A stretch of DNA of 64,000 nucleotides, taken from contig CAJKWK010000004.1 of NCBI GenBank assembly GCA_905203555.1, positions 29,806 to 93,805 of the forward strand, read 5' to 3'. The notes beneath the pieces are model-generated. The model did not search any database. It worked only from the letters and a program-made list of their open reading frames with translations, and was not told the DNA's origin. Positions 26,062 through 35,368 of the stretch are shown in pieces (position 1 is the stretch's first letter; the number at the start of each line of letters is the position of its first letter). The stretch comes from an uncultured Lachnospiraceae bacterium (GTDB lineage: Bacteria > Bacillota > Clostridia > Lachnospirales > Lachnospiraceae). A program made the position numbers and the translations under genes.

Positions 26062-26823
26062 ATGAAAAAACAATTCATCAAACCGGCAATTCCTATGCTC
26101 TGCGCGGGTCTGCTTTGTACCCCAGTATATGCAGCAAACATACCCGAAACTACAGCGATTCATATATCTGAGCATGAGCGAGATGCTTATCAACGCATGA
26201 TAGAGGAATCCGCGGAAACCAAGGAAGGATCATCTGAGACGGAGGTCTTGGAATCAGTTGGAGAAACGAGTTCTAACAATCCAGAAATAACTGAAACTGG
26301 CACAGAAGAGGAAATGGAAACCACCCTCACTGAAGTGAGTGAGGAACAGCCGTCAGAAAATGAAGAAACTGCGGTCTCCGAAACAGAAACTGTCGATGAA
26401 GTGACCCAGGAAAATGACGAAGATATGATTTCCATGGTTGAAACGCAATCTGGCGTAGATGCAGACGGTTTTGTTACCATGAATATCTCGGTTGCAGAAA
26501 ATGTAACCCTTCCGGTTACTGTTACCATGAAAAGTGAAGATGGAACTTTTTCCTTTACCGTGACCTACCAGGAACAGCCAGTGAAATTAAAACCTGGCAA
26601 TTACCATCTGACAAAGGTAGTGGATGGAAGCGGACAAGAATTGGATAATGGAGCAAACCTGTCTATTCCGGAAGAAAACGGAGAGGTCTATCTGGACTTT
26701 AGAAAACCAGAAGAGGAAAAAGAGGAGAGTCTGTTTTCTAAATTTATTGCTACAAACCTTATCTTTATTCCGATTGCAGGAGCGTTGTGGTTGCTGTATC
26801 AATGGTGGCTAAAGCACCACTAA
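26062..26823 (+). CDS. Exported acidic stalk protein with C-terminal membrane anchor
   Basis: The signal peptide (residues 1-25, ending PVYAAN) is followed by a Glu/Thr-rich, probably extended region to about residue 130. A small beta domain comes next (residues 135-225, VTLPVTVTMKSEDGTFSFTV), then a membrane helix (LIFIPIAGALWLLYQWW). The layout resembles accessory proteins in conjugative elements that link the wall and membrane, but no family is recognised with confidence. It is probably co-transcribed with topB. The start follows AAAGGAGG. Confidence 0.65.
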   Translation: MKKQFIKPAIPMLCAGLLCTPVYAANIPETTAIHISEHERDAYQRMIEESAETKEGSSETEVLESVGETSSNNPEITETGTEEEMETTLTEVSEEQPSENEETAVSETETVDEVTQENDEDMISMVETQSGVDADGFVTMNISVAENVTLPVTVTMKSEDGTFSFTVTYQEQPVKLKPGNYHLTKVVDGSGQELDNGANLSIPEENGEVYLDFRKPEEEKEESLFSKFIATNLIFIPIAGALWLLYQWWLKHH

Positions 26824-26878
26824 GACACAGACGATACAGCTAAAGGCAATTCATTCAGCAAAGGAAGACAAAAAAAAA

Positions 26879-29284
26879 ATGAGATATTTATTTATTGCAG
26901 AAAAACCATCTGTCATGGTGGCCGTAAAGGAAACTTATCAAAAGCACAAGGTGGAGATTGTCAAGGCTGTTGGTGAAATTGAATTCACAGCTTTAGCGGG
27001 TCATGTGTGCCGCTGGTTGGAACCGGATGAGTATCCACAATGGAAAGGACTAAAATGGGCAGAAACAGATCTTCCAATGATTCCTGAGCCCTTTGTGGTT
27101 TCCTATATTCCAGAAAAGTCAGCAATTATCAAACGGATCAAAGAACTTTTACAAAAAGGAACTTTTGACGGAATCATCGTCGGAACGGATTCGGATACAG
27201 AGGGAAATGGCATTTTTTATCTCCTTCGGGAATATTTGAAACTACCACATATCCGTACTCTACGGTATTTTGAAAGTACATTGACTGACAAAGATATTTT
27301 AAGATCCCTGCTCCACATGACGGATTTTGACCGGAATCCACGTGATATCCAGATGACAGAATCCTTTTTGGTTCGATCTCACGGGGACTGGATTTTAGGG
27401 ATGAATGCTACAAGAGTACTAACTGTCAAAACTGGGGAAAAAATGAGAGTGGGACGAGTCAAGGCGCCGACTCTAAAACTGGTATACGACAATTCAAAGG
27501 CGATTGATGAATTTATTCCACATTCAGACTACCTTGTGAAAGCAGTGTATACAGAAGGATTTAGTGGATATTACTGCAATCAGGATGGACCAATCCTCTA
27601 CGAAACGAAGAAACAGGCGGAGGATTTTATCCAATCTATCCAAAATGCTAAAGCAGCAACTGTAGTTGGTATTCAGAAAAAAACCGTTAAAACAGAGGCT
27701 CCGAAGCTTTATAAACTCGCATCCATCCAAGCCGAAGCAGGTTCCAAATATAATTATACACCTCAGAAAACTTTGGATATCATCCAGTCCCTGTATGAGA
27801 AAAAATTAGTTTCATACCCAAGAACAAATGGGGAATATGTATCTACTCAAAAAGCGCTGGAATTCCCTACGCTATTAAGAACAGTACAAACACTGCCGGA
27901 ACTTGCTCCGTTTATTGCTAAAATCACGAATGAAGATATGAAGCGGGCACAGCAAAATCCGAAAGTTGTTAACGATAAAGAAGTTCAAAAAGAATCCCAT
28001 GACGCACTCCTTCCAACAGAAAAGAAACCGGATTTAGGTGCACTGAGTCAGGATGAAATCAATATTTACGATATGATCTGCCGGAGGTTCCTGTGTCATT
28101 TCCTTCCAGTACTTATTGAAGAAAAGACCATGCTTCTAACGGATATTTCCGGACTAATATTCAAATCAAACGGAACTATGCTTGTTCAAAAAGGATGGTC
28201 AGAACTTTATAACCGAAAAATAAAAGGGGAATCCATACCAGACAGTGTCAAAAAGGGCAGCGTCCTTCAGATTGATCACATGGAACCGCATGAAAAAAAA
28301 AGTACACCGCCGAAACGGCTGACAGAAGCGTCACTTATTGATGTTATGGAAAATATCGCAAAGTATATACCCGACAAAGCTCTCCGAGCCACGATGTCGG
28401 CAGCAGAGGGAATCGGACAGCCCTCTACTCGTGGAACCATTATCAGTGAGTTAATCAAAACCGGATATATGGAATCACGCACAAAGTCCAATCAGCTTTT
28501 TATCACCGATCTTGGAAAACGGTATGTAGAATCTTTAAAATCTTTTACGATTATGGATCCAATTCAAGCGGCTGAGTGGGAGACAATGTTTCAAGGAGTC
28601 AAGAATGGTACAGTAGCTTACCATGATGCAGAACAGCAGTTCCACGCATATATTACAGATTTCGTCCGCGGTGTGGAAGCTATGAATATCCAGGCAGTAC
28701 CTCGCTTTCAGACTTATGATAAACATCCATGTCCTTATTGTGGAAAAAAGATCTTAAAATTCCGGTGGGGTTATGCTTGCGAGGACAGTAAAGTAGGCTG
28801 CGGATTCCGGATATCAAACTATGAAGGAAAATTCAAAGAAAGCGATTTGGATACATTATTATCAAAGGGGATTACCCGTATAATTAAAGGGGTAGCTGTA
28901 TCTATAAAAACAGGTAAATCCTTTGATGCAAAAATTGCCTTGGAGCCAAAAGGTTCTGCGCATGCAACGAAATTTGATTTCGGATCAAAATCATCAAGTG
29001 GTGCAATCGCCGGCTGCATGTGCCCATACTGTGGAAAAACGGTATCTGCCACCCCATGGGGATTTGCCTGTGAGGAGTATAAGAAAGGATGTTCCTTTGC
29101 CATTTCCAATTTTGATGGAAAATTGACAGAGCGTGATTTAAAAGATCTGATTTCAAACAAGGAGACTAGAATCATTCGTGCAATTGGAAAATCAAAAACA
29201 AGTGGAAAACCTTATAATGCCAAAGTCACCCTAAACCCAAAGGGTTCGCAATATGTTACTGGATTAAAATTCGAACAAAAATAA
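26879..29284 (+). CDS. topB: DNA topoisomerase III (type IA)
   Basis: Type IA topoisomerase of the kind commonly carried by Gram-positive conjugative elements. The TOPRIM domain begins at residue 1 (YLFIAEKPSV) with the acidic motif GTDSDTEGN near residue 101. The active-site Tyr is in KLVSYPRTNGEYV near residue 318. The C-terminus carries two zinc-ribbon repeats (PCPYCGKKILKFRWG and MCPYCGKTVSATPWG) that bind single-stranded DNA. At 801 residues it is of normal to long size. The next small gene starts 14 bp after it. Confidence 0.93.
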   Translation: MRYLFIAEKPSVMVAVKETYQKHKVEIVKAVGEIEFTALAGHVCRWLEPDEYPQWKGLKWAETDLPMIPEPFVVSYIPEKSAIIKRIKELLQKGTFDGIIVGTDSDTEGNGIFYLLREYLKLPHIRTLRYFESTLTDKDILRSLLHMTDFDRNPRDIQMTESFLVRSHGDWILGMNATRVLTVKTGEKMRVGRVKAPTLKLVYDNSKAIDEFIPHSDYLVKAVYTEGFSGYYCNQDGPILYETKKQAEDFIQSIQNAKAATVVGIQKKTVKTEAPKLYKLASIQAEAGSKYNYTPQKTLDIIQSLYEKKLVSYPRTNGEYVSTQKALEFPTLLRTVQTLPELAPFIAKITNEDMKRAQQNPKVVNDKEVQKESHDALLPTEKKPDLGALSQDEINIYDMICRRFLCHFLPVLIEEKTMLLTDISGLIFKSNGTMLVQKGWSELYNRKIKGESIPDSVKKGSVLQIDHMEPHEKKSTPPKRLTEASLIDVMENIAKYIPDKALRATMSAAEGIGQPSTRGTIISELIKTGYMESRTKSNQLFITDLGKRYVESLKSFTIMDPIQAAEWETMFQGVKNGTVAYHDAEQQFHAYITDFVRGVEAMNIQAVPRFQTYDKHPCPYCGKKILKFRWGYACEDSKVGCGFRISNYEGKFKESDLDTLLSKGITRIIKGVAVSIKTGKSFDAKIALEPKGSAHATKFDFGSKSSSGAIAGCMCPYCGKTVSATPWGFACEEYKKGCSFAISNFDGKLTERDLKDLISNKETRIIRAIGKSKTSGKPYNAKVTLNPKGSQYVTGLKFEQK

Positions 29285-29297
29285 TGGAGGAAAGACT

Positions 29298-29687
29298 ATG
29301 ACCGAAAAACTCACAAATCTAATCCACACTTTAAATGAACAGGACAAACCAAGGAGCGAACAGATTTCGGCACTAATCGATATGTTTACTCCCGGAAACG
29401 AAACTACAGACGCAGCGCTTGTTAAAGAAGCAACGGAAGTGATCAGCTGCATCTTCGATCTGGAAGCAATCCAAAAAATGGATGGGAAATTTGTCAATCA
29501 CATCGTTGCCGCTTTACTGCAGTTTTCCAAGGCGGTAATAAACTATGAAGCTATTGGTGTATATGGAATTACACTGGATCACTCTACCTTGCTAATCCAG
29601 GTTGTTGAAGTAACGCTCATAAATGGCGAAACCGTTCATTTTATCAATGTGATGGAACAGCAATTTTCCCAGAGCACCAGTGCTTAA
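29298..29687 (+). CDS. Hypothetical protein following topB
   Basis: A 129-residue soluble protein 14 bp after topB, behind ATGGAGGAAAG, so very likely co-transcribed. The first half is helical (KLTNLIHTLNEQDKPRSEQI), the second beta-rich (GITLDHSTLLIQVVEVTLI). No family is recognised and no metal-binding or catalytic motif is apparent. Confidence 0.65.
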   Translation: MTEKLTNLIHTLNEQDKPRSEQISALIDMFTPGNETTDAALVKEATEVISCIFDLEAIQKMDGKFVNHIVAALLQFSKAVINYEAIGVYGITLDHSTLLIQVVEVTLINGETVHFINVMEQQFSQSTSA

Positions 29688-29748
29688 CTTTCCATCAGAG
29701 AAAATCTAACAAAAAAACAATTGCTGTCAGCAATTCAGACGAAACAAT

Positions 29749-29754
29749 TATAAT
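29749..29754 (+). promoter_or_regulatory. TATAAT -10 element
   Basis: A perfect TATAAT with no well-spaced -35 (nearest TTGCTG is 22 nt upstream). Transcription would begin near 29761, right at the AGAGGAGG Shine-Dalgarno sequence. Confidence 0.45.
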
Positions 29755-29760
29755 GTTAAG

Positions 29761-29849
29761 AGAGGAGGAAGCAGGGGATTGTGCGGCGGCTTATCCGCCG
29801 CACCATATCCATACACAATGGATAAAAGATATATACCCTGCAATCAATT
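29761..29849 (+). promoter_or_regulatory. Three-way-junction RNA leader between Shine-Dalgarno and AUG
   Basis: AGGAGG (29763-29768) lies about 80 nt from the ATG at 29850. Between them GCAGGG (29771-29776) can pair with CCCTGC (29836-29841). This encloses two perfect hairpins: GTGCGGCGG/CCGCCGCAC (29781-29803, loop CTTAT) and TATCCAT/ATGGATA (29806-29824). Closing the outer stem brings the Shine-Dalgarno to about 10 nt from the AUG. No other binding site precedes this start. Confidence 0.6.
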
Positions 29850-30230
29850 ATGGCAAAACCAATCAAACTTACTGTCCACGCAGATTTTAAGGAGCAGGGA
29901 GACCGAAGTACCGAAATTTCCTGCGACGATGCAATCATTATTTTCTCCAATGTAAACGGAGCGGTCATGAATACCGGTAAACAAGGAGACGGATCATTAA
30001 CCAGGCAAGTCGATGCTTATTGCGTAGGCTTTCCTTCCCAGCCTGATATGATGACACGCCTGTCACAGGCAATTTTGCCATTGATTATGCAGTCGGAAGA
30101 TGCAAAGATCAATCAGTATAACATGGTTAATCTTTTACAGTTTCTGATCACAAACAGCGGACTGGAAGATAAGGTCAAGATGTATGTAAGCGAAGAATTG
30201 ATCGCAAATACAGAAGGAGGAAAATCATGA
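29850..30230 (+). CDS. Hypothetical protein behind structured leader
   Basis: A 126-residue protein starting MAKPIKLTVHADFKEQ. It combines a beta-rich N-terminus with a helical C-terminus (PDMMTRLSQAILPLIMQ) and has no signal peptide. No family is recognised. The start has no adjacent ribosome binding site; the likely one lies upstream of a folded 71-nt element. Its stop overlaps the lipoprotein start (ATGA), so the two are translationally coupled. Confidence 0.65.
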   Translation: MAKPIKLTVHADFKEQGDRSTEISCDDAIIIFSNVNGAVMNTGKQGDGSLTRQVDAYCVGFPSQPDMMTRLSQAILPLIMQSEDAKINQYNMVNLLQFLITNSGLEDKVKMYVSEELIANTEGGKS

Positions 30231-31921
30231 GGTACAGAAAAACTGTAATAATGACAGCTGCGGCACTGATATGCCTTTCCCTGTTTGGCTGCCAAAAAAA
30301 AGAAGAAGAAACGGGGCCGGTAGAAGAAATATTAACAGCCATCACGCTGGATCAACTTACTCCAGGGAATTTTTACGTGAAATCTGGAGAATCCTATTAC
30401 CTGCTTCCAATTGAAGATGCAAATTTTGAAGCGAAAGAGTATAAAGCAACCAATGATAGTATGAATGGGATGACGGATCCTGCAGATAACCGGCTTCTTG
30501 ATTTCACTTTAAAGGATGCTGCAATCCCAACGCTTTACAAAAATGACCAATTGATTTATGTTTCAAATGGATCTATTTCCGAATTTAAGTGGGAGCGGTT
30601 CAAAGATTATGGTTATTCCATCGGACTGTCGGGATTAGAAACCAGTCAGTCCGGAAAAATCAAATCCGGTGCACAAACGACTGTAGCAGCAAATGCTAAT
30701 ATACAGGTAGGCCTTTCCACACTTCCCCTTTCTAATGAAACCGACCTGACTGTAGATAAAATCAATGGGACCGCTATCACATCCCAATATGTAAACGATG
30801 CTGGTGTCATTACTGGAATGAGTAAAGATGCGACTGCACAGATTGAGTTTTATCTTGGAACAGCACCTGCGCCTATTACCACAGTTGCTGATACCAGGTA
30901 CTTCAAATCTTTTGAATTGTATCAAACAACAAAATACTCTTTATCAACCGACGGATATGCGGTAATTGAGGTTCCATCCTATTTTAAAAGTGGATACTAC
31001 CTTCTGAATGACACAGGGTTTGTGAAGTTTTTAAATGTAGATCGAGGAATTGATGAAAGCGGCATCGTTTTAGATACCCCTTATTATTATGAGGGAAGTG
31101 ATGGGGACACCTTAACATTTTATGAATGGCAGGAGGCAAACGGCATTACATCTTCTGGAAACAATCCTGCACAGACATCAACTGAAAAAATTGAGGTGAC
31201 AGATTACCAGGAAAAACAGAAAATAACCATTGATTCTTCGCAGCAGGAATTAAATATCTCGGTAGCATACAAATATATCAGTGACGAAACAAGGAATGAC
31301 GCCAGTAAGAACGGAAAATTCCCAAGGATTTTCCTGATGGATCCAGTTGGTAATGTGATACGCCTGGAGGAAGATGAAAGTCAAACATATGGTTCCGATA
31401 ACCAGGAAGGATATGTTTATCTTGTTGGTACAGTCGATGGACCCGCAGCAGGAGAATGGTATTTATTGTATGATAACTTCGAAAACACTTATAAATCAGT
31501 TGACATACAGATCAGTAGCGGCAATGCCACGAGCTACCTGCATAATTCCACTAATGGTAGCATTTCTATCTATTATGATGCATCACCTGCCGCCCATGAC
31601 TTTACAATTACCTGGGAAAATGCAGATCGGGCAGTTCAGGAGTTAAAAATTACGGCTCCAGATGGAACTGTATATTCCAAAGAAACGACTCCAGGAAATA
31701 TCATGGCAGATGAGTACGGTAAATTTGTCATTAAAGTTCCAAATTTAATTACCGGCTCCTATAAATTTGAACTGCGTGGAGAAAAGCTTGGCAGAGTATG
31801 GGTAGACAGCCAGGAATCTGTTTCACTAAATACGGAGCTTCCATCAAATGATATTGCAGAAGGCGATACAGAAACCGCTGCACCATCAGACAACACGACA
31901 GAAACATCAGTAGCAAATTAA
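30227..31921 (+). CDS. Lipoprotein, hypothetical
   Basis: A type II signal peptide ends in the lipobox LFGC (Cys near residue 23), so the mature protein would be lipidated and held on the outer membrane face. The remaining 540 residues are beta-rich and contain no recognised enzyme motif. The last 35 residues are Thr/Glu/Ser-rich. The start overlaps the preceding gene by 4 bp with AGAAGGAGG upstream. Its place in the transfer block suggests a surface or channel-associated role, which is inference. Confidence 0.75.
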   Translation: MRYRKTVIMTAAALICLSLFGCQKKEEETGPVEEILTAITLDQLTPGNFYVKSGESYYLLPIEDANFEAKEYKATNDSMNGMTDPADNRLLDFTLKDAAIPTLYKNDQLIYVSNGSISEFKWERFKDYGYSIGLSGLETSQSGKIKSGAQTTVAANANIQVGLSTLPLSNETDLTVDKINGTAITSQYVNDAGVITGMSKDATAQIEFYLGTAPAPITTVADTRYFKSFELYQTTKYSLSTDGYAVIEVPSYFKSGYYLLNDTGFVKFLNVDRGIDESGIVLDTPYYYEGSDGDTLTFYEWQEANGITSSGNNPAQTSTEKIEVTDYQEKQKITIDSSQQELNISVAYKYISDETRNDASKNGKFPRIFLMDPVGNVIRLEEDESQTYGSDNQEGYVYLVGTVDGPAAGEWYLLYDNFENTYKSVDIQISSGNATSYLHNSTNGSISIYYDASPAAHDFTITWENADRAVQELKITAPDGTVYSKETTPGNIMADEYGKFVIKVPNLITGSYKFELRGEKLGRVWVDSQESVSLNTELPSNDIAEGDTETAAPSDNTTETSVAN

Positions 31922-31926
31922 CGAAA

Positions 31927-31969
31927 AAAAATAAACAATCCGACAATTTTGTTTGGTTGTTTATTTTTT
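31927..31969 (+). terminator. Intrinsic terminator
   Basis: The AAATAAACAA / TTGTTTATTT inverted repeat ends in a T run. Confidence 0.75.
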
Positions 31970-31991
31970 GCAATTCGTCATACTTTTTTCC

Positions 31992-32005
31992 TCATAATTA
32001 AAAAG
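31992..32005 (+). promoter_or_regulatory. TCATAATT variant promoter box
   Basis: TCATAATT at 31992-31999 lies 23 nt after a terminator and 85 nt before the gene at 32084, with a left-end-like hairpin between. Confidence 0.45.
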
Positions 32006-32016
32006 CAACTTGAACT

Positions 32017-32066
32017 ACCCATGTCTGACTGCGTTAAATGGGTTTTACTGCGGAAGTCGGGATAAA
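32017..32066 (+). repeat. IS605-left-end-like hairpin repeat, copy 1
   Basis: ACCCAT/ATGGGT hairpin with CTGACTG in the loop, followed by CTGCGGAAGTCGGGATAAA. The same order (hairpin, CTGACTG, CTGCGGAAGTTGGGATAAA) occurs on the minus strand at 35369-35418. Confidence 0.5.
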
Positions 32067-32083
32067 GGAGGAATAGAAATAAG

Positions 32084-33085
32084 ATGCTATCACGCAAAAT
32101 CACAGCGATCGTTTTAACTGTTTGTTTTAGCTTTACTCCATGTTACGCCATCAACTCGACAGATTTCTTAAGAAATAATTCTGTCGGCGAAGGTGTATTG
32201 GAATATGCAGACAAGGAAATTTATTTTTTTGAACGAAATCCTTACCGTATCAAATTTTCACAAGATTATACAGGTATATATTTATGGGATAATAATCATC
32301 ACCTATATTGTGTGAAAAATGGTCAACCTGTTACATTTACCATGGATTACCTGCGCTCATGGCAGAAAGAAATCAATAGAAAAGAGCAGTTAGAGCAAGC
32401 TGTGAGCGATTTTCTCTATGCTTATGAAAATCATATTGGGTATAATGCTCCTTTTTGGAACACAAATGATATAAGGGAATTATTTGTATTTGAGATGCTC
32501 ATATCAGATTCACTTTCTACTTCCTTGATGTTTGTGGGACAAGATAATCTAATTTCTTTTGAATATAACGACAGTAATCCGGATATTTTTACAATCAAAA
32601 TGAATACTAAAGAGCAAGTAGAGAAATTTAGACAGGAGGTAAGCATTACAAATCAAATTCTACAGGAATGTGATACTCTCGTAAATGCAACTTCTGATCC
32701 TTTTGAGAAAATCCGGCGAATCAATCATCTGATTACCGAAAAACTCACTTATAATGGTCAAAAAAAGTGTTCCGGAACAGGATATACTGAAATTGATGCA
32801 TTATGCTATGGAACAGGCACCGTATGTGCTGGATATACCAACTTATTTAAACTTTTATGCGATCGTTACGGTATTGAGACAGAAATTATAGAAGAAGATC
32901 CAAACCAGGAAAATTATCATTCATGGAATGCTAATTGTATTAACGGAAACTGGTATTACACAGATACAACCTGGAATGATGGTTTGAATGACTGTTTTTT
33001 ACTGCTAACAAAAGAAGAATTTGATGCGCGTAGGACAGAAATGATGATGACAACAGAGACAACCATTGCAACATCCGAATCGTGA
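32084..33085 (+). CDS. Exported transglutaminase-like protein
   Basis: A signal peptide (residues 1-23, ending CYA) is followed by an N-terminal region of about 180 residues and a transglutaminase-like/papain-fold domain. The triad is visible: Cys in GTVCAGYTNLFKLLC near residue 248, His in NYHSWNAN near residue 285 and Asp in YYTDTTWND near residue 299. Secreted enzymes of this superfamily act as proteases, amidases or cross-linkers; the substrate is unknown. The start follows AAAGGAGG. It ends at a terminator and is convergent with the helicase gene. Confidence 0.8.
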   Translation: MLSRKITAIVLTVCFSFTPCYAINSTDFLRNNSVGEGVLEYADKEIYFFERNPYRIKFSQDYTGIYLWDNNHHLYCVKNGQPVTFTMDYLRSWQKEINRKEQLEQAVSDFLYAYENHIGYNAPFWNTNDIRELFVFEMLISDSLSTSLMFVGQDNLISFEYNDSNPDIFTIKMNTKEQVEKFRQEVSITNQILQECDTLVNATSDPFEKIRRINHLITEKLTYNGQKKCSGTGYTEIDALCYGTGTVCAGYTNLFKLLCDRYGIETEIIEEDPNQENYHSWNANCINGNWYYTDTTWNDGLNDCFLLLTKEEFDARRTEMMMTTETTIATSES

Positions 33086-33100
33086 ACGGACAAAAAGAAG

Positions 33101-33124
33101 AGGAGTGCGAAAGCACTCCTTTTG
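33101..33124 (+). terminator. Intrinsic terminator
   Basis: AGGAGTGC-gaaa-GCACTCCT tetraloop hairpin followed by TTTT. Confidence 0.8.
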
Positions 33125-33176
33125 CGAACGACTCGGTCATTGAATAGCTGAGGATTCCCACTCAGAAGTCCTAAAT
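33125..33176 (-). repeat. IS605-right-end-like hairpin repeat, copy 3
   Basis: CTCGGTCATTGAATAGCTGAG is followed by GATTCCCACTCAGAAGTCCT. It closely matches the repeat at 23545 and overlaps the helicase stop codon region. Confidence 0.6.
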
Positions 33177-35225
33177 CTGTCGAAGAGGGAACATTTTTAC
33201 TCCGTTTTGAAATTTTACCGCAATCAACGCCATATTCTTTTGCGTTACCGTACCGGTGCCAAATCGGCTATGAGTCACTGCTTGTCCAATTGAAAAAAAT
33301 AACGGAGAGCCTTCATGGAATTCTGAAACATCTGCGATATTCTGTTTCCGCTTCGCATCCAACGCTTCCTGTCTTAACCGCTCCGTATGTTTATCCATCT
33401 GTATTTCTTTAAGGAACATGGATGGTTTTACTTCCGTTACCTTACCCTTTTTTCCTTCTTTTTTGCAGTAATTTAAGAGATACAATGTTTCCTTTGCCCT
33501 CGTCATTGCCACATAAAAAAGACGTCGTTCTTCTTCTAATTCGCTACTCGTTTCTGCTTTCTTACTGGGAATTGTCTTTTCGCAGCAATCCACAATAAAC
33601 ACCGTATCCCACTCCAAGCCCTTTGCGCGGTGCATTGTAGCTAAAATGATGCCGTTTTCCGACCTCGTTTTCAAAATCTGGCGATGGGCCTGCACATGAA
33701 CTTGTGCGGCACGATACCATGCCTGCACATCTTGATATTTTCTGGATTCTGCAAGAAAAAAGTCCAGTTTACTAAACAGAATAGATTCCTCAATATCCGC
33801 TTTCTCAGCGTAATCACTGAGATACGCCGCATAACCAAGTCGATGGATAATGCCGGAAACCTGGGAAGAAAGTGACTGATTTCGTAAGGAGATGATATGC
33901 CAATACATTTCCAATACCACATCTACCGCTTTTTGCTTATAGGAACTCTGTCTGCTTGCCGCTTGCACCAGAGCGTTTTCCGTGAACTCCTCCATGTTAC
34001 GAAAATTTGCTTCTTTCAAATAACGGTTAGGGCGGTTCAGGATACGAAGAAAATCCTCCGGATTCCAATTTCCATTAATTAAATTCAGATAAGATAGAAT
34101 ATCACGGAACATAAAATGCTCGTAAGGATCCTTGATTGCTTCACCTGCCGAATAAGCAATACCATATTGAGCCAATACGGCAGCTAAATCTTCCAGCTGC
34201 AAGTTGGTTCTGGCCAATACTGCAATCTGCCTTGGATTGGTGCCACACTTAATCCGATCCACAATAGTTTTGACAAGATATTCCAATTCATTTTCACGCA
34301 GCTCAGAAGTATGAACGATAACCTCACCTTCTCCATCTCTGGCAGCTTGAATATCTTTCCGAAACCGTTCCGTATTATGTTCGATTAGATTTCTGGCCTG
34401 TGCGATAATCTTTGGTCTGGAACGATAATTGATATCCATATGAATCTCGTGAACATTCGGAAAATCCTGCTTAAAATTAAGCATGATTCCGGGAGTAGCG
34501 CCACGAAAACCATAAATGGACTGATCATCATCACCAACTACGCACAGATTTCCATTCGGGCCGGCAAGAAGATATAAAATATCCTTTTGTACGGAATTAG
34601 TATCCTGGTATTCATCACACATAATATATTGGTATTTTAGGCGCAGCGACTGAAGTAGAGCAGTGTCATGATTTAATTTATCCCTACACAAACATAGCAT
34701 ATCGTCAAAATCAATCACACCAGACTCTCGTTTGATTTCTTCATAAAGAGGATATAGCCTTGCAAATTCTTCTTTACTTAATGTTGTGGGCCGAAATGAC
34801 TGTAGTGAAATATCACTGTTTTTAAAAGCGCTAATATCCATCAGGACATCCTTGGCCGGATAAGCAGAAAGTGGAATGCGAGCTTGTTTCATGGACATTT
34901 TAATTTTATAAAATTGCTCATCTGCAGCAATAATTTTTAAGGGAACATCTGTGCAGGAAGTGAGTATCTTAAGACATAAGGAGTGAATGGTACAAAATGT
35001 GGCATCGCATTCTCCGTACTGTTTCTGAAATCTTGCCCTCATTTCATTTGCAGCCGCATCCGTAAATGTAACCATCACAATGGTGGAGGCCGAAATTCCT
35101 GCGTCAATCATTGCTTTAATTCTTCGAATCATAGTCGTGGTTTTTCCAGAACCAGGACAGCTGATTAAAAGCACCTGTCCGTGATGTGTCTGAATTGCTT
35201 CCTCTTGTGCAATATTTTTCTCCAT
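33171..35225 (-). CDS. UvrD/PcrA-family superfamily 1 DNA helicase
   Basis: This 684-residue 3'-5' helicase has the full motif set: Walker A CPGSGKTTTMIRR near residue 24, Walker B CDEYQDTN, GDDDQSIYGFRGATPG, NYRSRPKII, HRAKGLEWDTVFI and FYVAMTRAKETLYL. The last 40 residues resemble the Tudor-like tail of PcrA (THSRFGTGTVTQKNMALIAV). It probably aids plasmid replication or repair. It is transcribed from a CTTATCCGCA-box promoter divergently from the ATP-grasp gene and ends inside a hairpin repeat. Confidence 0.9.
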   Translation of the reverse strand: MEKNIAQEEAIQTHHGQVLLISCPGSGKTTTMIRRIKAMIDAGISASTIVMVTFTDAAANEMRARFQKQYGECDATFCTIHSLCLKILTSCTDVPLKIIAADEQFYKIKMSMKQARIPLSAYPAKDVLMDISAFKNSDISLQSFRPTTLSKEEFARLYPLYEEIKRESGVIDFDDMLCLCRDKLNHDTALLQSLRLKYQYIMCDEYQDTNSVQKDILYLLAGPNGNLCVVGDDDQSIYGFRGATPGIMLNFKQDFPNVHEIHMDINYRSRPKIIAQARNLIEHNTERFRKDIQAARDGEGEVIVHTSELRENELEYLVKTIVDRIKCGTNPRQIAVLARTNLQLEDLAAVLAQYGIAYSAGEAIKDPYEHFMFRDILSYLNLINGNWNPEDFLRILNRPNRYLKEANFRNMEEFTENALVQAASRQSSYKQKAVDVVLEMYWHIISLRNQSLSSQVSGIIHRLGYAAYLSDYAEKADIEESILFSKLDFFLAESRKYQDVQAWYRAAQVHVQAHRQILKTRSENGIILATMHRAKGLEWDTVFIVDCCEKTIPSKKAETSSELEEERRLFYVAMTRAKETLYLLNYCKKEGKKGKVTEVKPSMFLKEIQMDKHTERLRQEALDAKRKQNIADVSEFHEGSPLFFSIGQAVTHSRFGTGTVTQKNMALIAVKFQNGVKMFPLRQI

Positions 35226-35259
35226 TTTCGTCTCTCCTTTTTCTCAATATTCTTCCTTA

Positions 35260-35309
35260 ATTATATGGATTCTATAGCGATCTTGCAAAATACAAAACCT
35301 GCGGATAAG
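35260..35309 (-). promoter_or_regulatory. CTTATCCGCA-box promoter (class A) of helicase
   Basis: Minus strand: CTTATCCGCA (35309-35300), 11 nt, TTGCAA (35288-35283), 17 nt, TATAAT (35265-35260). The 301-bp gap between the helicase and the ATP-grasp gene holds this promoter, a left-end-like hairpin and the opposing promoter. Confidence 0.8.
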
Positions 35310-35368
35310 AAAAACTTATTTTTTTAGAATAGCAACCTTTCTTATTTAACGACAGCTTTTTGTGGCTT

